Positions 55,765-64,000 of a DNA stretch of 64,000 nt are shown here, one piece after another. Source of the DNA: Tritonibacter aquimaris (GTDB taxonomy: Bacteria > Pseudomonadota > Alphaproteobacteria > Rhodobacterales > Rhodobacteraceae); the NCBI RefSeq assembly GCF_009617595.1, contig NZ_WIXK01000004.1, positions 1-64,000 of the forward strand, in the 5' to 3' direction. The notes beneath the pieces are model-generated. The model saw nothing but the letters and a program-made list of their open reading frames with translations, was not told the DNA's origin and did not search any database. Within the stretch, counting starts at the first letter, position 1; every line of letters starts with the position of its first letter. The translations under genes were made by a program, and so were the position numbers.

Positions 55765-56316
55765 ATGTTTAGTGTAAAATCATATGTGATCTGTGTTTTT
55801 TCTGCTCTATTGATGTTGGGGCAGATGGCGCATGCCGAGGCGCGCAGCGTTGATATGTTGCTGGGCGATCTGGCCAGTTCTGATGCACAAACGGCGATTG
55901 ATATTGATCGTGAATTGCAGGCGATCTGGCGCAAGAGCGGTTCTGCCTCGATGGATCTAATGTTGCGTCGGGGTGTGGATGCGCTGGAACGCGGTGATGC
56001 GGCGCTGGCGCATGAGCATCTGAGCGCGCTGGTGGATCACGCACCCGATTTTGCAGCCGGGTGGTTCAAACGTGCTGAGGCATTGTTCCGGCTTGATCAG
56101 ATCGGGCCTGCAATTGCGGATCTGGAACGCGCTCTGGCGCTGAACCCAAATGACTATAATGCGCTTTTTGCGCTGGGCACGGTGTTTGAACATCTGCAAT
56201 CCCCCAAACGGGCCTTTGATGCCTACACGCGCGCAAAGGCTATACATCCGCATCATGAGGAAGTAATCAGCGCTCTGGAAAGATTGACGCCACAGGTGCA
56301 GGGTCAAGAGCTTTAG
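55765..56316 (+). CDS. Secreted TPR-repeat protein
   Basis: A signal peptide (MFSVKSYVICVFSALLMLGQ, cut near AHA-EA) precedes about 160 residues with at least three TPR units (MDLMLRRGVDALERGDAALA, AAGWFKRAEALFRLDQIGPA, YNALFALGTVFEHLQSPKRA). Probably a periplasmic scaffold. It lies 32 bp upstream of the helicase gene and may share its transcript. Confidence 0.88.
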   Translation: MFSVKSYVICVFSALLMLGQMAHAEARSVDMLLGDLASSDAQTAIDIDRELQAIWRKSGSASMDLMLRRGVDALERGDAALAHEHLSALVDHAPDFAAGWFKRAEALFRLDQIGPAIADLERALALNPNDYNALFALGTVFEHLQSPKRAFDAYTRAKAIHPHHEEVISALERLTPQVQGQEL

Positions 56317-56348
56317 ACCTTTCATCGCGGGCCTTTGGGAGTGATGCA

Positions 56349-59231
56349 ATGATGCGCGCATCGCGGATTGTGGGTGTTTTGGGGCCGACCAATACGGGCA
56401 AAACCCATTATGCCATAGAGCGGATGCTGAGCTATCGCTCCGGGGTGATGGGCTTTCCGCTGCGTCTTCTGGCGCGCGAGGTCTATGACAAGGTTGTCGC
56501 GATCAAAGGCCCGTCCGTTGTGGCGCTGGTGACCGGCGAAGAGCGGATTGTACCGCCGCGAGCGGCCTATTGGATCTGTACCGTAGAAGCTATGCCCGAA
56601 GGGCTCGGCTGTGATTTTCTGGCTATCGATGAGATCCAGCTCTGCGCCGATCCTGAACGTGGTCATGTGTTTACGGATCGGCTGCTGCGCGCGCGCGGCA
56701 CCCATGAAACATTGTTTCTGGGGGCAGACACCATGCGCGGGGCCATTGCAGACTTGGTGCCGGGCGTTGAGTTCATGCGCCGTGAACGCATGTCGGATCT
56801 GGTCTATGGGGGATCCAAGAAAATCAGCCGCATGCCAGCGCGCAGCGCGATTGTGGGGTTTTCCGTTGATAATGTTTACGCCATCGCCGAGCTGATCCGC
56901 CGCCAAAAAGGCGGCGCTGCTGTGGTGATGGGCGCGCTGAGCCCCCGCACGCGCAATGCGCAGGTGGAGCTGTATCAAAACGGGGATGTGGATTATCTGG
57001 TGGCGACCGACGCCATTGGCATGGGGCTCAACCTCGATATTGACCATGTGGCGTTTTCCTCGACCTCAAAATTTGATGGCCGCCGCATGCGCCCGCTTGC
57101 GCCAAATGAGCTGGCGCAGATTGCGGGCCGGGCCGGTCGGGGGATGAGCCACGGTAGTTTTGGCGTCACCGGTGATGCGCGTCCGCTGGATCAAGACACC
57201 GCCGAAGCGATTATGGAGCATCGTTTTACCCCGCTGAAAAAGCTGAACTGGCGTTCCGCGGATCTGCAATTTGGCACCATTGAGGCGTTGGAACATTCGC
57301 TGGAACAAAGCCCAAATGACGAACGGCTTGTGAAAGCGCGCGAAGCAGATGATCTGCGCACGCTCAAAATAATGGGGCGTGATGCCGCAGTTGCGGCCCG
57401 TGCCACCACTGCTTCAGGGGTAAAACTTTTATGGAACGTATGCCGAATCCCTGATTTTCGTGGTATCAGCCACGCAGAGCACGCAGCATTATTAACCGTA
57501 ATTTTTGAACATCTTCACGAACGTAGCCGTATTCCAGATGATTTTCTGGCGCGACAGGTCCGGCGAATTGATAAAACCGATGGAAATATCGATGCTTTGT
57601 CCAAGAGACTGGCATTTATCCGCACATGGACCTATGTGGCACAACGAAACGGTTGGGTAAGTGATGAAAGTCATTGGCGCGGTGAAACGCGCGCTGTAGA
57701 AGACAGATTGTCAGACGCGCTGCACGAGCGGCTGACTCAGCGATTTGTGGACCGGCGCACATCCGTGCTTTTGCGCCGGCTCAAACAGAAGGAGGCCCTC
57801 TTGGCCGAAGTAAATGACCAGGGTGAAGTGACCGTCGAAGGCGAATTTGTCGGACGGCTCGAGGGGTTCCGGTTTTCACCGGACAAAAGCGCACAGGGTG
57901 CAGAAGCCAAGGCGCTGAAGGCAGCCTCATTGCAGGCGCTTGCACCGCATTTCCATCTGCGCGCAGATCGGTTCTACAACGCACCAGACACCGAGATCGA
58001 TTTCACCGATCAGGGTGGCCTGATGTGGGGCGAACATGCGGTTGGTAAATTGGTTGCCAGCGACGATGTTTTGTCGCCGAAAATCGAAGTTTTTGTGGAT
58101 GACACCGCTGGCTCCGACGTGGCCCAAAAGGTTGAGCGCCGTTTGCAGCATTTCATCAGCCGCCGGGTTTCGACCCTGTTTGAGCCGTTGATGAACCTGA
58201 AAAACGACGAGGCGCTCAACGGGCTTGCGCGTGGTTTTGCGTTCCGCATGGTTGAAGCGCTTGGGGTGCTGCCCCGTGCAGGTGTTGCCCAAGAGGTCAA
58301 AGATCTCGACCAGGATGCCCGCGCAGCATTGCGCAAACATGGCATTCGCTTTGGTCAGTTCACCATCTTTATGCCGCTTTTGCTGAAGCCTGCGCCGACG
58401 CGTCTGCGTCTGGTGCTGTGGTCCTTGGCCAATGGCTTGCAGGAATTCCCCGATGCGCCGCCTCCGGGCCTGGTCACCGTTCCAACCGTGGAAGGTGCGC
58501 CTGAAGGCTATGACACCATGTGTGGCTACCGCGCCGCTGGTGAACGCATGATCCGTATCGATATGCTGGAACGTCTGGCCGATATGCTGCGCAACGAAGA
58601 CAGCCGCGGTGGTTTTGAAGCCAAGGCGGATATGCTGTCTATCACCGGCATGACGCTGGAGCAGTTTGCAGTTCTGATGCAAGGTCTCGGCTATCGCAGC
58701 GAAAAAGGTGAGCGCACGAAAGTGAAAGCTGCGGCTGAAACGCCCGCAGTTGCTGAAGCTGTAGCTGATGAAGCCAAGGCTGAAACCACTGAGCCAGAAG
58801 CCGCTGAGGCGACTGAAGCTGCAGTGGCAGAGGACGCCGCGGCAGCCCCAGTTGCTGAGGAGGCCACCACAGAGGAGGCCGCAGCGCCAGCAGAGGCTCA
58901 AGCAGCAGACGCTGCTGCGGCATCTGATGAGCCTGAGGTTGAAGTGTTTTACACCTTCACCTGGGGAGGGAATCGCAACCGTCAGAACAATCGTGGCGGC
59001 GCACGCCGCAACGAGGGCCAGCAGGCTCGCGGTGGCGAACGCAGCAATGAGCGCGGCGGCGATCGTGGTCCTCGCAAAGGCAAAGGCGGCAAGCCCGGTA
59101 AAAAAGGTGGCCCACGTCAGGGCAACCCCGGTGCCAAAACCTTTAGCGCGCGTCCGCCTAAGAAAGAAAAGGCCATCGACCCAGACAACCCATTTGCAGC
59201 AGCGCTGATGGGGCTGACCAAGGGCGATTGA
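56349..59231 (+). CDS. Suv3-like superfamily 2 RNA helicase
   Basis: The 960-residue protein resembles mitochondrial SUV3. Walker A is GPTNTGKT (residues 12-19), the DEAD-like box is DEIQ, and motif VI is AQIAGRAGRG; VATDAIGMGLNLDID is motif V. The helicase core spans about 1-300, followed by the SUV3 C-terminal region (about 350-790). A long tail is special: an Ala/Glu-rich stretch (about 790-865) then a Gly/Arg/Asn-rich RGG region (about 875-930) ending ALMGLTKGD. RNA binding and a role in RNA decay are inferred. An ATG one codon later is equally possible. Confidence 0.92.
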   Translation: MMRASRIVGVLGPTNTGKTHYAIERMLSYRSGVMGFPLRLLAREVYDKVVAIKGPSVVALVTGEERIVPPRAAYWICTVEAMPEGLGCDFLAIDEIQLCADPERGHVFTDRLLRARGTHETLFLGADTMRGAIADLVPGVEFMRRERMSDLVYGGSKKISRMPARSAIVGFSVDNVYAIAELIRRQKGGAAVVMGALSPRTRNAQVELYQNGDVDYLVATDAIGMGLNLDIDHVAFSSTSKFDGRRMRPLAPNELAQIAGRAGRGMSHGSFGVTGDARPLDQDTAEAIMEHRFTPLKKLNWRSADLQFGTIEALEHSLEQSPNDERLVKAREADDLRTLKIMGRDAAVAARATTASGVKLLWNVCRIPDFRGISHAEHAALLTVIFEHLHERSRIPDDFLARQVRRIDKTDGNIDALSKRLAFIRTWTYVAQRNGWVSDESHWRGETRAVEDRLSDALHERLTQRFVDRRTSVLLRRLKQKEALLAEVNDQGEVTVEGEFVGRLEGFRFSPDKSAQGAEAKALKAASLQALAPHFHLRADRFYNAPDTEIDFTDQGGLMWGEHAVGKLVASDDVLSPKIEVFVDDTAGSDVAQKVERRLQHFISRRVSTLFEPLMNLKNDEALNGLARGFAFRMVEALGVLPRAGVAQEVKDLDQDARAALRKHGIRFGQFTIFMPLLLKPAPTRLRLVLWSLANGLQEFPDAPPPGLVTVPTVEGAPEGYDTMCGYRAAGERMIRIDMLERLADMLRNEDSRGGFEAKADMLSITGMTLEQFAVLMQGLGYRSEKGERTKVKAAAETPAVAEAVADEAKAETTEPEAAEATEAAVAEDAAAAPVAEEATTEEAAAPAEAQAADAAAASDEPEVEVFYTFTWGGNRNRQNNRGGARRNEGQQARGGERSNERGGDRGPRKGKGGKPGKKGGPRQGNPGAKTFSARPPKKEKAIDPDNPFAAALMGLTKGD

Positions 59232-59236
59232 TCCCG

Positions 59237-59611
59237 ATGACGGCCCCGGCTGCAAAGCTCCGCATTGACAAATGGCTGTGGTATGCGCGGTTTTTCAAAA
59301 CCCGCAGCCTTGCAGCCAAACAGGTCTCTGCGGGGCATGTGCGGTTGAATGGACAAAAAACACTGAAACCTGCGCAAGCCATTGTCATCGGAGACGTTTT
59401 GACATTTGCGCAGGGGTCACAAATCCGTGTTGTTGAGGTTTCAGCCCTCGGAGAGCGACGCGGACCAGCGGTCGAGGCACAAGAATTGTACCTAGATAAG
59501 ACCGAATGGCGGGACACTGTGCCGCAAAACCCCCGATATGAGGGAAAGGGACGTCCTGATAAAAGGGAACGTAGGGTGCTTGATCTTACTCGTAGGCGTG
59601 ACACCTTTTGA
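59237..59611 (+). CDS. S4-domain RNA-binding protein (Hsp15-like)
   Basis: The 124-residue protein has an N-terminal S4 domain (LRIDKWLWYARFFKTRSLAA, about residues 8-60) and a basic tail with KRERRVLDLTRRRDTF. This is the layout of heat-shock protein 15/HslR, which binds stalled 50S subunits. The start at ATG 59237 is 5 bp after the helicase stop. A role in ribosome rescue here is inferred. Confidence 0.9.
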   Translation: MTAPAAKLRIDKWLWYARFFKTRSLAAKQVSAGHVRLNGQKTLKPAQAIVIGDVLTFAQGSQIRVVEVSALGERRGPAVEAQELYLDKTEWRDTVPQNPRYEGKGRPDKRERRVLDLTRRRDTF

Positions 59612-59692
59612 CGCCTTGAAGAACCGGGTCAGCTGGATTAGCTAATCACTTGGATTAGCCACTTGCCAAACAAATAATGGAACCAGACGCCG

Positions 59693-60031
59693 ATGACTTA
59701 CGTCGTTACAGATAACTGCATCGCATGCAAATACACCGACTGTGTTGAGGTATGCCCGGTGGATTGTTTCTATGAGGGTGAAAACACCCTGGTGATCCAT
59801 CCCGATGAATGTATCGACTGCGGTGTTTGTGAACCGGAATGCCCGGCGGATGCGATTCGCCCGGACACCGATCCAGAGATGGATAAATGGGTAGAGTTTA
59901 ACCGCAAATACGCCGAAATCTGGCCGGTTATCGTGACCAAGAAAGAACCGATGCCCGGTTACGAAGAGCGCGATGGCGAAACCGATAAGGTCACCAAGTA
60001 CTTCTCAGAAGCGCCGGGCGAGGGCGGGTAA
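59693..60031 (+). CDS. fdxA: 7Fe ferredoxin FdxA
   Basis: FdxA (112 aa) has the seven-iron pattern: Cys9, Cys17, Cys21, Cys25 and Cys40, Cys43, Cys46, Cys50 for one [3Fe-4S] and one [4Fe-4S] cluster ([31 protein letters not shown]). The C-terminal tail ([12 protein letters not shown]) is typical of the Azotobacter-type proteins. It is a cytoplasmic electron carrier. It stands between the S4 protein and carD, an order common in alphaproteobacteria. Confidence 0.95.
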   Translation: MTYVVTDNCIACKYTDCVEVCPVDCFYEGENTLVIHPDECIDCGVCEPECPADAIRPDTDPEMDKWVEFNRKYAEIWPVIVTKKEPMPGYEERDGETDKVTKYFSEAPGEGG

Positions 60032-60296
60032 GCCTTAGTCTGCACTAAGTATTATGCGTCTGCGGCATTCTGCGCCGCAGCGCGACGGGTCTCGGGCTAA
60101 CGAGCCTTTGAGAATGCACCTTAGAAGTGTCTTTCTACCGCATTTTCCCCCAGCCTCGGACGGGTGCTTTTAGGGGGGCTGATTTTGTGGTATACTCAGG
60201 GAATGTAAAAAAGTTTCGAAGACACAATGACCTGCGCGGTACGTGCTTGTGCAGAATTAAGTGTTTTCGCGACACTAAGTTTGGGGTGAGGATTTT
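60032..60296. other. fdxA-carD spacer with candidate promoter
   Basis: A 7-bp hairpin (CTGCGGC...GCCGCAG, 60060-60080) without a T run follows fdxA. TATACT at about 60193 may be a -10 element for carD; a clear -35 is not seen. An AGTGT/ACACT mini-hairpin lies at about 60260-60276. Confidence 0.45.
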
Positions 60297-60353
60297 ATGA
60301 CTTCTTCCCGGGCTTTTTGTCGGCGTAAGGCCGGGGCAACCGGCAACATGTGA
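60297..60353 (+). CDS. 18-codon upstream ORF before carD
   Basis: ATG at 60297 follows a strong ribosome site (GGGGTGAGG, 5 bases spacing) and encodes MTSSRAFCRRKAGATGNM. Its stop codon TGA runs into GGAAAG, the ribosome site of carD, 12 bp before the carD start. A GCCGG/CCGGC hairpin lies inside the ORF. It may be a leader peptide that couples or attenuates carD translation. No family match is known. Confidence 0.4.
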   Translation: MTSSRAFCRRKAGATGNM

Positions 60354-60365
60354 GGAAAGACCTAT

Positions 60366-60875
60366 ATGACGAAATCGAAGAAGCTCGAGTTCCGCCCCAA
60401 TGAATATGTCGTCTATCCGGCGCATGGTGTGGGACAGATCATTTCGATTGAAGAACAAGAAGTGGCTGGTTTCAAGCTCGAATTGTTTGTGATTACCTTC
60501 GAAAAAGACAAGATGACCCTGCGGGTGCCCACCAACAAAGCGGTGGAAGTTGGCATGCGTTCGCTCAGCTCGCCGGATGTGATCGAGCAGGCGATGAAAA
60601 CCCTGCGGGGTAAGGCCAAGGTGAAACGCGCCATGTGGTCACGTCGCGCGCAGGAATATGAGCAAAAGATCAACTCTGGGGATCTGATTGCCATTGCCGA
60701 AGTGGTCCGCGATCTGCACCGCGCCGATGATCAGCGTGAGCAGAGCTATTCTGAGCGCCAGCTGTATGAAGCCGCGCTGGAGCGTCTGACCCGTGAAGTG
60801 GCTGCCGTTTCCGGTAATGACGAAGTGCTTGCGGCGCGCAAAGTGGATGAAGTTCTGACATCCCGCGCGGCATAA
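60366..60875 (+). CDS. carD: CarD-family transcription factor
   Basis: The 169-residue protein is a CarD/CdnL-type RNA-polymerase-binding regulator. The N-terminal RNAP-interaction domain includes FRPNEYVVYPAHGVGQIISI, and the C-terminal helical domain includes MWSRRAQEYEQKINSGD and AEVVRDLHRADDQREQSYSE, typical of CarD. It stabilises open complexes, often at rRNA promoters. A short upstream ORF precedes it. Confidence 0.93.
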   Translation: MTKSKKLEFRPNEYVVYPAHGVGQIISIEEQEVAGFKLELFVITFEKDKMTLRVPTNKAVEVGMRSLSSPDVIEQAMKTLRGKAKVKRAMWSRRAQEYEQKINSGDLIAIAEVVRDLHRADDQREQSYSERQLYEAALERLTREVAAVSGNDEVLAARKVDEVLTSRAA

Positions 60876-60897
60876 GCAAAAGTTGTTTTGATTTTGA

Positions 60898-60930
60898 GGG
60901 CAGCAGCGCGTGACGTTGCTGCCCTTATTC
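60898..60930. terminator. Terminator after carD
   Basis: GGGCAGCA...TGCTGCCC is a perfect 8-bp stem with an 11-nt loop, followed by TTATTCTT. It lies between convergent carD and cobS. Confidence 0.75.
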
Positions 60931-60937
60931 TTACGCG

Positions 60938-61702
60938 TCAGATCAGCGCGACCAGAGCCAAAAGGCAGCTGAGTTCAGTGAGCTGTTGCGCTGTTCCCAA
61001 TACATCTCCGGTTTTGCCGCCGATTTTGCGCAGCGCAAGAAATGCCAGCGCCAGAACAATCAGCACAGAAACGATGCTGAGAACCAAAGTTTTGAATGGG
61101 CCAAGGATCAGCAGCGCTGTCACCAGCGCAATGAACAGGGCAGCTATGACTGCAGCAAGCCCCGGGCGACCAACGGATTGTGCCAGCCCAGATGGGCGCG
61201 CATCTGGCAATTTATACATCATCGCGGGGAGAACGGCGCGCGACAGCGCTGCCACCGGTAGCAACAGCCAGAGCGCTGACGTCCCGTTATCACGAAAAAG
61301 AGAGGACAGGGCAGACCAGCGCATTATGCTCACCATGATCAACGCCAAAACCCCGTAGGTGCCAATATGGCTGTCTTTCATAATTTCCAGCCTGCGGGCA
61401 CGGTCAAAGCCACCCCAAAAACCGTCCGCTACATCCGCGAGCCCGTCTTCGTGCATCGCGCCGGTAAGAACGATCGAGGTGATCAGAACAAGACCGGCAA
61501 GGAACGGTGCAGAAAAACCGAGAATTGCAGCAATATATGCTAGCGCAACGCAAAGGGTAGCAACGCTGATTCCGGCGAGAGGAAAGGCCCAAACAGCGTG
61601 ATTTTGACGCGCAAAGCATTTGTCGGACAGGCGGGGAATCGGTAAACGGGTGAGCAATATGTGACTCACCAATATATCGCGTGGGTCGAAGCGGTTTTTC
61701 AT
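60938..61702 (-). CDS. cobS: Adenosylcobinamide-GDP ribazoletransferase CobS
   Basis: CobS (254 aa; called CobV in the Pseudomonas scheme) joins adenosylcobinamide-GDP with alpha-ribazole to form the coenzyme. It is a multi-helix inner-membrane protein. The conserved motif TGAMHEDGLADVADGFWGG (about residues 80-98) carries the acidic metal-binding residues, followed by RRLEIMKDSHIGTYG. It is divergent from cobT. No riboswitch was found in the 103-bp shared spacer. Confidence 0.95.
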   Translation of the reverse strand: MKNRFDPRDILVSHILLTRLPIPRLSDKCFARQNHAVWAFPLAGISVATLCVALAYIAAILGFSAPFLAGLVLITSIVLTGAMHEDGLADVADGFWGGFDRARRLEIMKDSHIGTYGVLALIMVSIMRWSALSSLFRDNGTSALWLLLPVAALSRAVLPAMMYKLPDARPSGLAQSVGRPGLAAVIAALFIALVTALLILGPFKTLVLSIVSVLIVLALAFLALRKIGGKTGDVLGTAQQLTELSCLLALVALI

Positions 61703-61805
61703 GTGACTGGAACCTTCAAAAGTATATGCCTACGCCGCTGACAGTGTTTATAAAGTCCCGATCGGTTTAATCCTGTCCGGCAAGAAGATGCAACGAGGCC
61801 CTTAA

Positions 61806-62822
61806 ATGCTGCCAAAGCTTTTGACAGTAGACGAATTCAAAGCTCAGCTCGCAACTGCCCCTGATATCGATCAGGATGCCGAGGTGAATGCGGCCGTTTT
61901 AAACGGCCAATTGACCAAGCCGCCCGGCTCTTTGGGGCGGCTAGAGGATCTTGCGATCTGGTACGCCGGCTGGCGTGGAGAGGTGCGGCCGCAGCTGCGC
62001 AATCCGCAGGTGATTGTCTGTGCCGGCAATCACGGGGTTGCTGCACGCGGAGTGTCTGCATTTCCACCTGAAGTGACCAAACAGATGGTGGCAAATTTCC
62101 AGCAAGGCGGTGCGGCGATCAATCAGTTGGCGCGGTTTGCTGGGGCGCAACTGGACGTTTTGGCACTGGATCTCGATGTTCCCACTGTTGATTTTACCGA
62201 AGCTCCCGCAATGGATGAGCAAAAGCTGCTCGAGGCGCTGACCAGCGGCTGGCAAGCTGTGCGTCCAGATAGCGACCTGCTTGTGGTGGGGGAGATGGGG
62301 ATCGGAAATACCACCTCTGCCGCGGCCCTGTGTCTTGCGCTGTTTGGTGGGACTGCCGATGAATGGACCGGGCGTGGTACCGGGATCGACAATGAGGCAC
62401 TGGTGCAGAAAGCACAGGTTGTGGAAGCTGGGGTGCTGCGTCACAGAAGCCAGATCCGTGATGGATTGGATGCTTTGGCACGTCTTGGCGGGCGTGAGAT
62501 TGCGGCTATGGCGGGGGCCATTGCGGCGGCACGTATGCTGCGCATTCCGGTGATTTTGGATGGCTACATCTGCTGCGCGGCTGCAGCCTGTCTGGCGGAA
62601 ACGGTCGAGGGAGCGTTGGATCATACCGTTGCGGGGCATGTGAGCGCCGAAGGCGCGCATCAGACGCTTTTGTCCAAGATTGGCAAAGTGCCACTGCTCA
62701 ATCTCGATATGCGTCTGGGCGAAGGTTCTGGCGGCACTCTGGCGATCCAGATCCTGCGCGGCGCATTGGCCTGTCACAGCGAGATGGCCACGTTTGAAGA
62801 AGCAGGTGTGAGCGACGGCTGA
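61806..62822 (+). CDS. cobT: Nicotinate-nucleotide--dimethylbenzimidazole phosphoribosyltransferase CobT
   Basis: CobT (338 aa; CobU in the Pseudomonas scheme) makes alpha-ribazole phosphate for the lower ligand of B12. Key motifs are [45 protein letters not shown] and GTGIDN. The catalytic Glu is expected in the C-terminal part ([11 protein letters not shown]). With cobS it completes the late pathway. A full B12 route cannot be proven from this window. Confidence 0.96.
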   Translation: MLPKLLTVDEFKAQLATAPDIDQDAEVNAAVLNGQLTKPPGSLGRLEDLAIWYAGWRGEVRPQLRNPQVIVCAGNHGVAARGVSAFPPEVTKQMVANFQQGGAAINQLARFAGAQLDVLALDLDVPTVDFTEAPAMDEQKLLEALTSGWQAVRPDSDLLVVGEMGIGNTTSAAALCLALFGGTADEWTGRGTGIDNEALVQKAQVVEAGVLRHRSQIRDGLDALARLGGREIAAMAGAIAAARMLRIPVILDGYICCAAAACLAETVEGALDHTVAGHVSAEGAHQTLLSKIGKVPLLNLDMRLGEGSGGTLAIQILRGALACHSEMATFEEAGVSDG

Positions 62823-62846
62823 TCGTTCATTCCAGTGCTGGTTAAA

Positions 62847-62884
62847 ACGCGCGTCCCCTAAGCGGTGTCGCGCGCTTTTTTTTC
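62847..62884. terminator. Terminator between cobT and the antiporter gene
   Basis: A CGCGCG/CGCGCG stem with a long loop is flanked by TTAAAA and a run of eight T (rightward). The antiporter stop codon lies in the loop. Confidence 0.7.
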
Positions 62885-64000
62885 CGCAAGTTCCATCAGT
62901 GCGGTTTCCAGATCTTTTTCCAGCTCTCGGGCGCGGTTGATGTAGCTGCCGTTTTCTGCCGGAGGGATATCTGGTCGCCAATGATCCGCCAGCTCGCGTA
63001 CTGTTTGACGGTCATGCGCATAAAACGTCTGTTCAGCCTGCGCCGCTTCATATTCACTGAGGCCCGCGTTTTCGAGCACGTAGCGACCCGCGCGCAGGGC
63101 GCTGTCAAACATTTCGCGCACGATGTCATTGGCACCAGCCTGATACAGCGCGTACACATGATGACGGTCATAGGCGCGGGCAATAATATGCAGATCGGGA
63201 TAGCTGCGCCGCGCGTAGCTCACAAGCTTGGTCACATTCGCCGGATCATCCAGTGCCACCACCAGAACGCGCGCCTTGGCAATGCCTGCAGCGCGCAGAA
63301 GTTCGGGGCGCGTGGGGTCGCCGAGGAAGCTTTTGACGCCAAAGCGGCGCATCAGTTGCACAGCCTCAATGTCGCTGTCGAGCACCACTGTTTTGAAGCC
63401 ACTGGCCCGCACCAGCCGGTTGACGATCTGGCCAAAACGGCCAATGCCCGCAACGATCACGGTGCCGGTTTCATCGATGTCATCGGGCGCAGGCATCTGG
63501 GTGGTCTTTTCACCAGCGAGCCGCGACAGCATATCATAAGCGATGAACAATAGCGGCGTGATCAGCATGGTCAGCGCAATGATCAGCAACAGCTTTTCTG
63601 ACACCCGTTGGGGTAAAATATGGAGCTGTCCAATAAAAGCGAGCAGCACAAAGCCAAATTCACCAGCCTGTGCAAGCCCCAATGTAAAGAGCCAATGGTT
63701 GCGGTGACGCAGTCCAAACATGCGCCCAACCACAAAAAGCACAACACCCTTGGCCAGGATCACCAGTAGGGCAAGGCCAATCAGATCACCGGGATCGGCA
63801 AAGAACAGCTTGTAATTGATCCCCGCGCCAACCGTAATGAAAAACAGCCCGAGCAGCAGGCCTTTGAACGGGTTGAGATCGCTTTCCATTTCATGGCGAA
63901 ATTCTGAGTTGGCAAGAACCACCCCGGCCAGAAAGGCACCAAGCGCGGGGGACAAGCCCACCAGCGTCATCAGGAATGAGATCCCGACCACAATAAGCAA
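62858..64000 (-). CDS. Monovalent cation:proton antiporter (CPA2, KefB/KefC type), partial
   Basis: The visible 380 residues are the C-terminal part; the gene continues past the right edge and its start is not in the window. The membrane part has PALGAFLAGVVLANSEFRHE and FFITVGAGINYKLFF, typical of CPA2 antiporters. A cytoplasmic RCK_N domain follows (TVIVAGIGRFGQIVNRLVRA, GxGxxG with Asp in VVLDSD). The tail is helical and charged. This is the layout of glutathione-gated KefB/C or related K+/H+ exchangers; ion and gating are unproven. Confidence 0.9.
   Translation of the reverse strand: MLIVVGISFLMTLVGLSPALGAFLAGVVLANSEFRHEMESDLNPFKGLLLGLFFITVGAGINYKLFFADPGDLIGLALLVILAKGVVLFVVGRMFGLRHRNHWLFTLGLAQAGEFGFVLLAFIGQLHILPQRVSEKLLLIIALTMLITPLLFIAYDMLSRLAGEKTTQMPAPDDIDETGTVIVAGIGRFGQIVNRLVRASGFKTVVLDSDIEAVQLMRRFGVKSFLGDPTRPELLRAAGIAKARVLVVALDDPANVTKLVSYARRSYPDLHIIARAYDRHHVYALYQAGANDIVREMFDSALRAGRYVLENAGLSEYEAAQAEQTFYAHDRQTVRELADHWRPDIPPAENGSYINRARELEKDLETALMELAEKKARDTA

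Noticed and set aside
57927-59255. 442-codon leftward frame opposite the helicase gene
   Set aside because: It is explained by the biased composition of the helicase C-terminal tail (Ala/Glu and RGG repeats).
61703-61805. Cobalamin riboswitch between cobS and cobT
   Set aside because: The 103-bp spacer is too short and lacks the GCCACTG/GCAACTG-type core.

Overview
The window reads as chromosome of a marine-type alphaproteobacterium of the Rhodobacterales (Roseobacter group). The evidence is the gene order (dnaG-rpoD; Suv3-like helicase-S4 protein-FdxA-CarD; nrdR-ribD...ribE-ribBA-ribH-nusB), an MmcB-type repair protein, small DUF6324- and DUF6476-like proteins, a tRNA-His with an unpaired 5' end and A73, and the moderately high GC with strong codon bias. 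No species can be named from the sequence alone. Assignments rest on motifs and remembered family features; no database search was run.

Left end (1-8.3 kb): an IS3-family element is cut by the window edge, and its second ORF is broken by a 34-bp palindrome. Next comes a leftward metal ABC importer (substrate-binding protein, permease, ATPase) preceded by tiny overlapping ORFs. A rightward nrdHIEF operon (class Ib, B12-independent ribonucleotide reductase) follows. Between the two lie two divergent cobalamin riboswitches, one for each transcript. This is the most interesting part of the window: low cobalamin should switch on the B12-independent reductase and a metal importer together. A terminator and tRNA-Glu close the block.

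8.4-16.7 kb: mostly leftward housekeeping genes (recJ, glpX, hom, ppk2, a pirin) plus a TetR regulator with a perfect palindromic operator. 16.7-19.6 kb: a three-gene TadE/TadE/TadG (von Willebrand) cluster. 19.9-29.3 kb: glutamate dehydrogenase, dnaG, rpoD and several small secreted or DUF proteins (DUF393, DUF4166, YjbQ).

29.4-39.7 kb: nrdR and the riboflavin genes (ribD, ribE, a ribBA with a degenerate RibA half, ribH) ending in nusB. A leftward capsule-export block (kpsS, Wza-like lipoprotein, kpsC) is embedded between ribD and ribE. 39.7-49.6 kb: a dihydroorotate dehydrogenase with Cys at the class 2 catalytic Ser position, a PP2C-like phosphatase, a GAF-GGEEF diguanylate cyclase, mmcB, tRNA-His, rluD and rpoH with its own sigma-32-type promoter.

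49.8-64 kb: a WYL regulator, two lipoproteins, a pepF/GNAT pair, an SCP2/hydrolase pair, a TPR protein, the Suv3-like helicase block, fdxA, carD with an upstream mini-ORF, the late cobalamin genes cobS and cobT (divergent), and a CPA2/Kef antiporter running off the right edge. Cobalamin thus links both ends: the cell makes it (cobS/cobT) and senses it (riboswitches at 3.6-4.1 kb).
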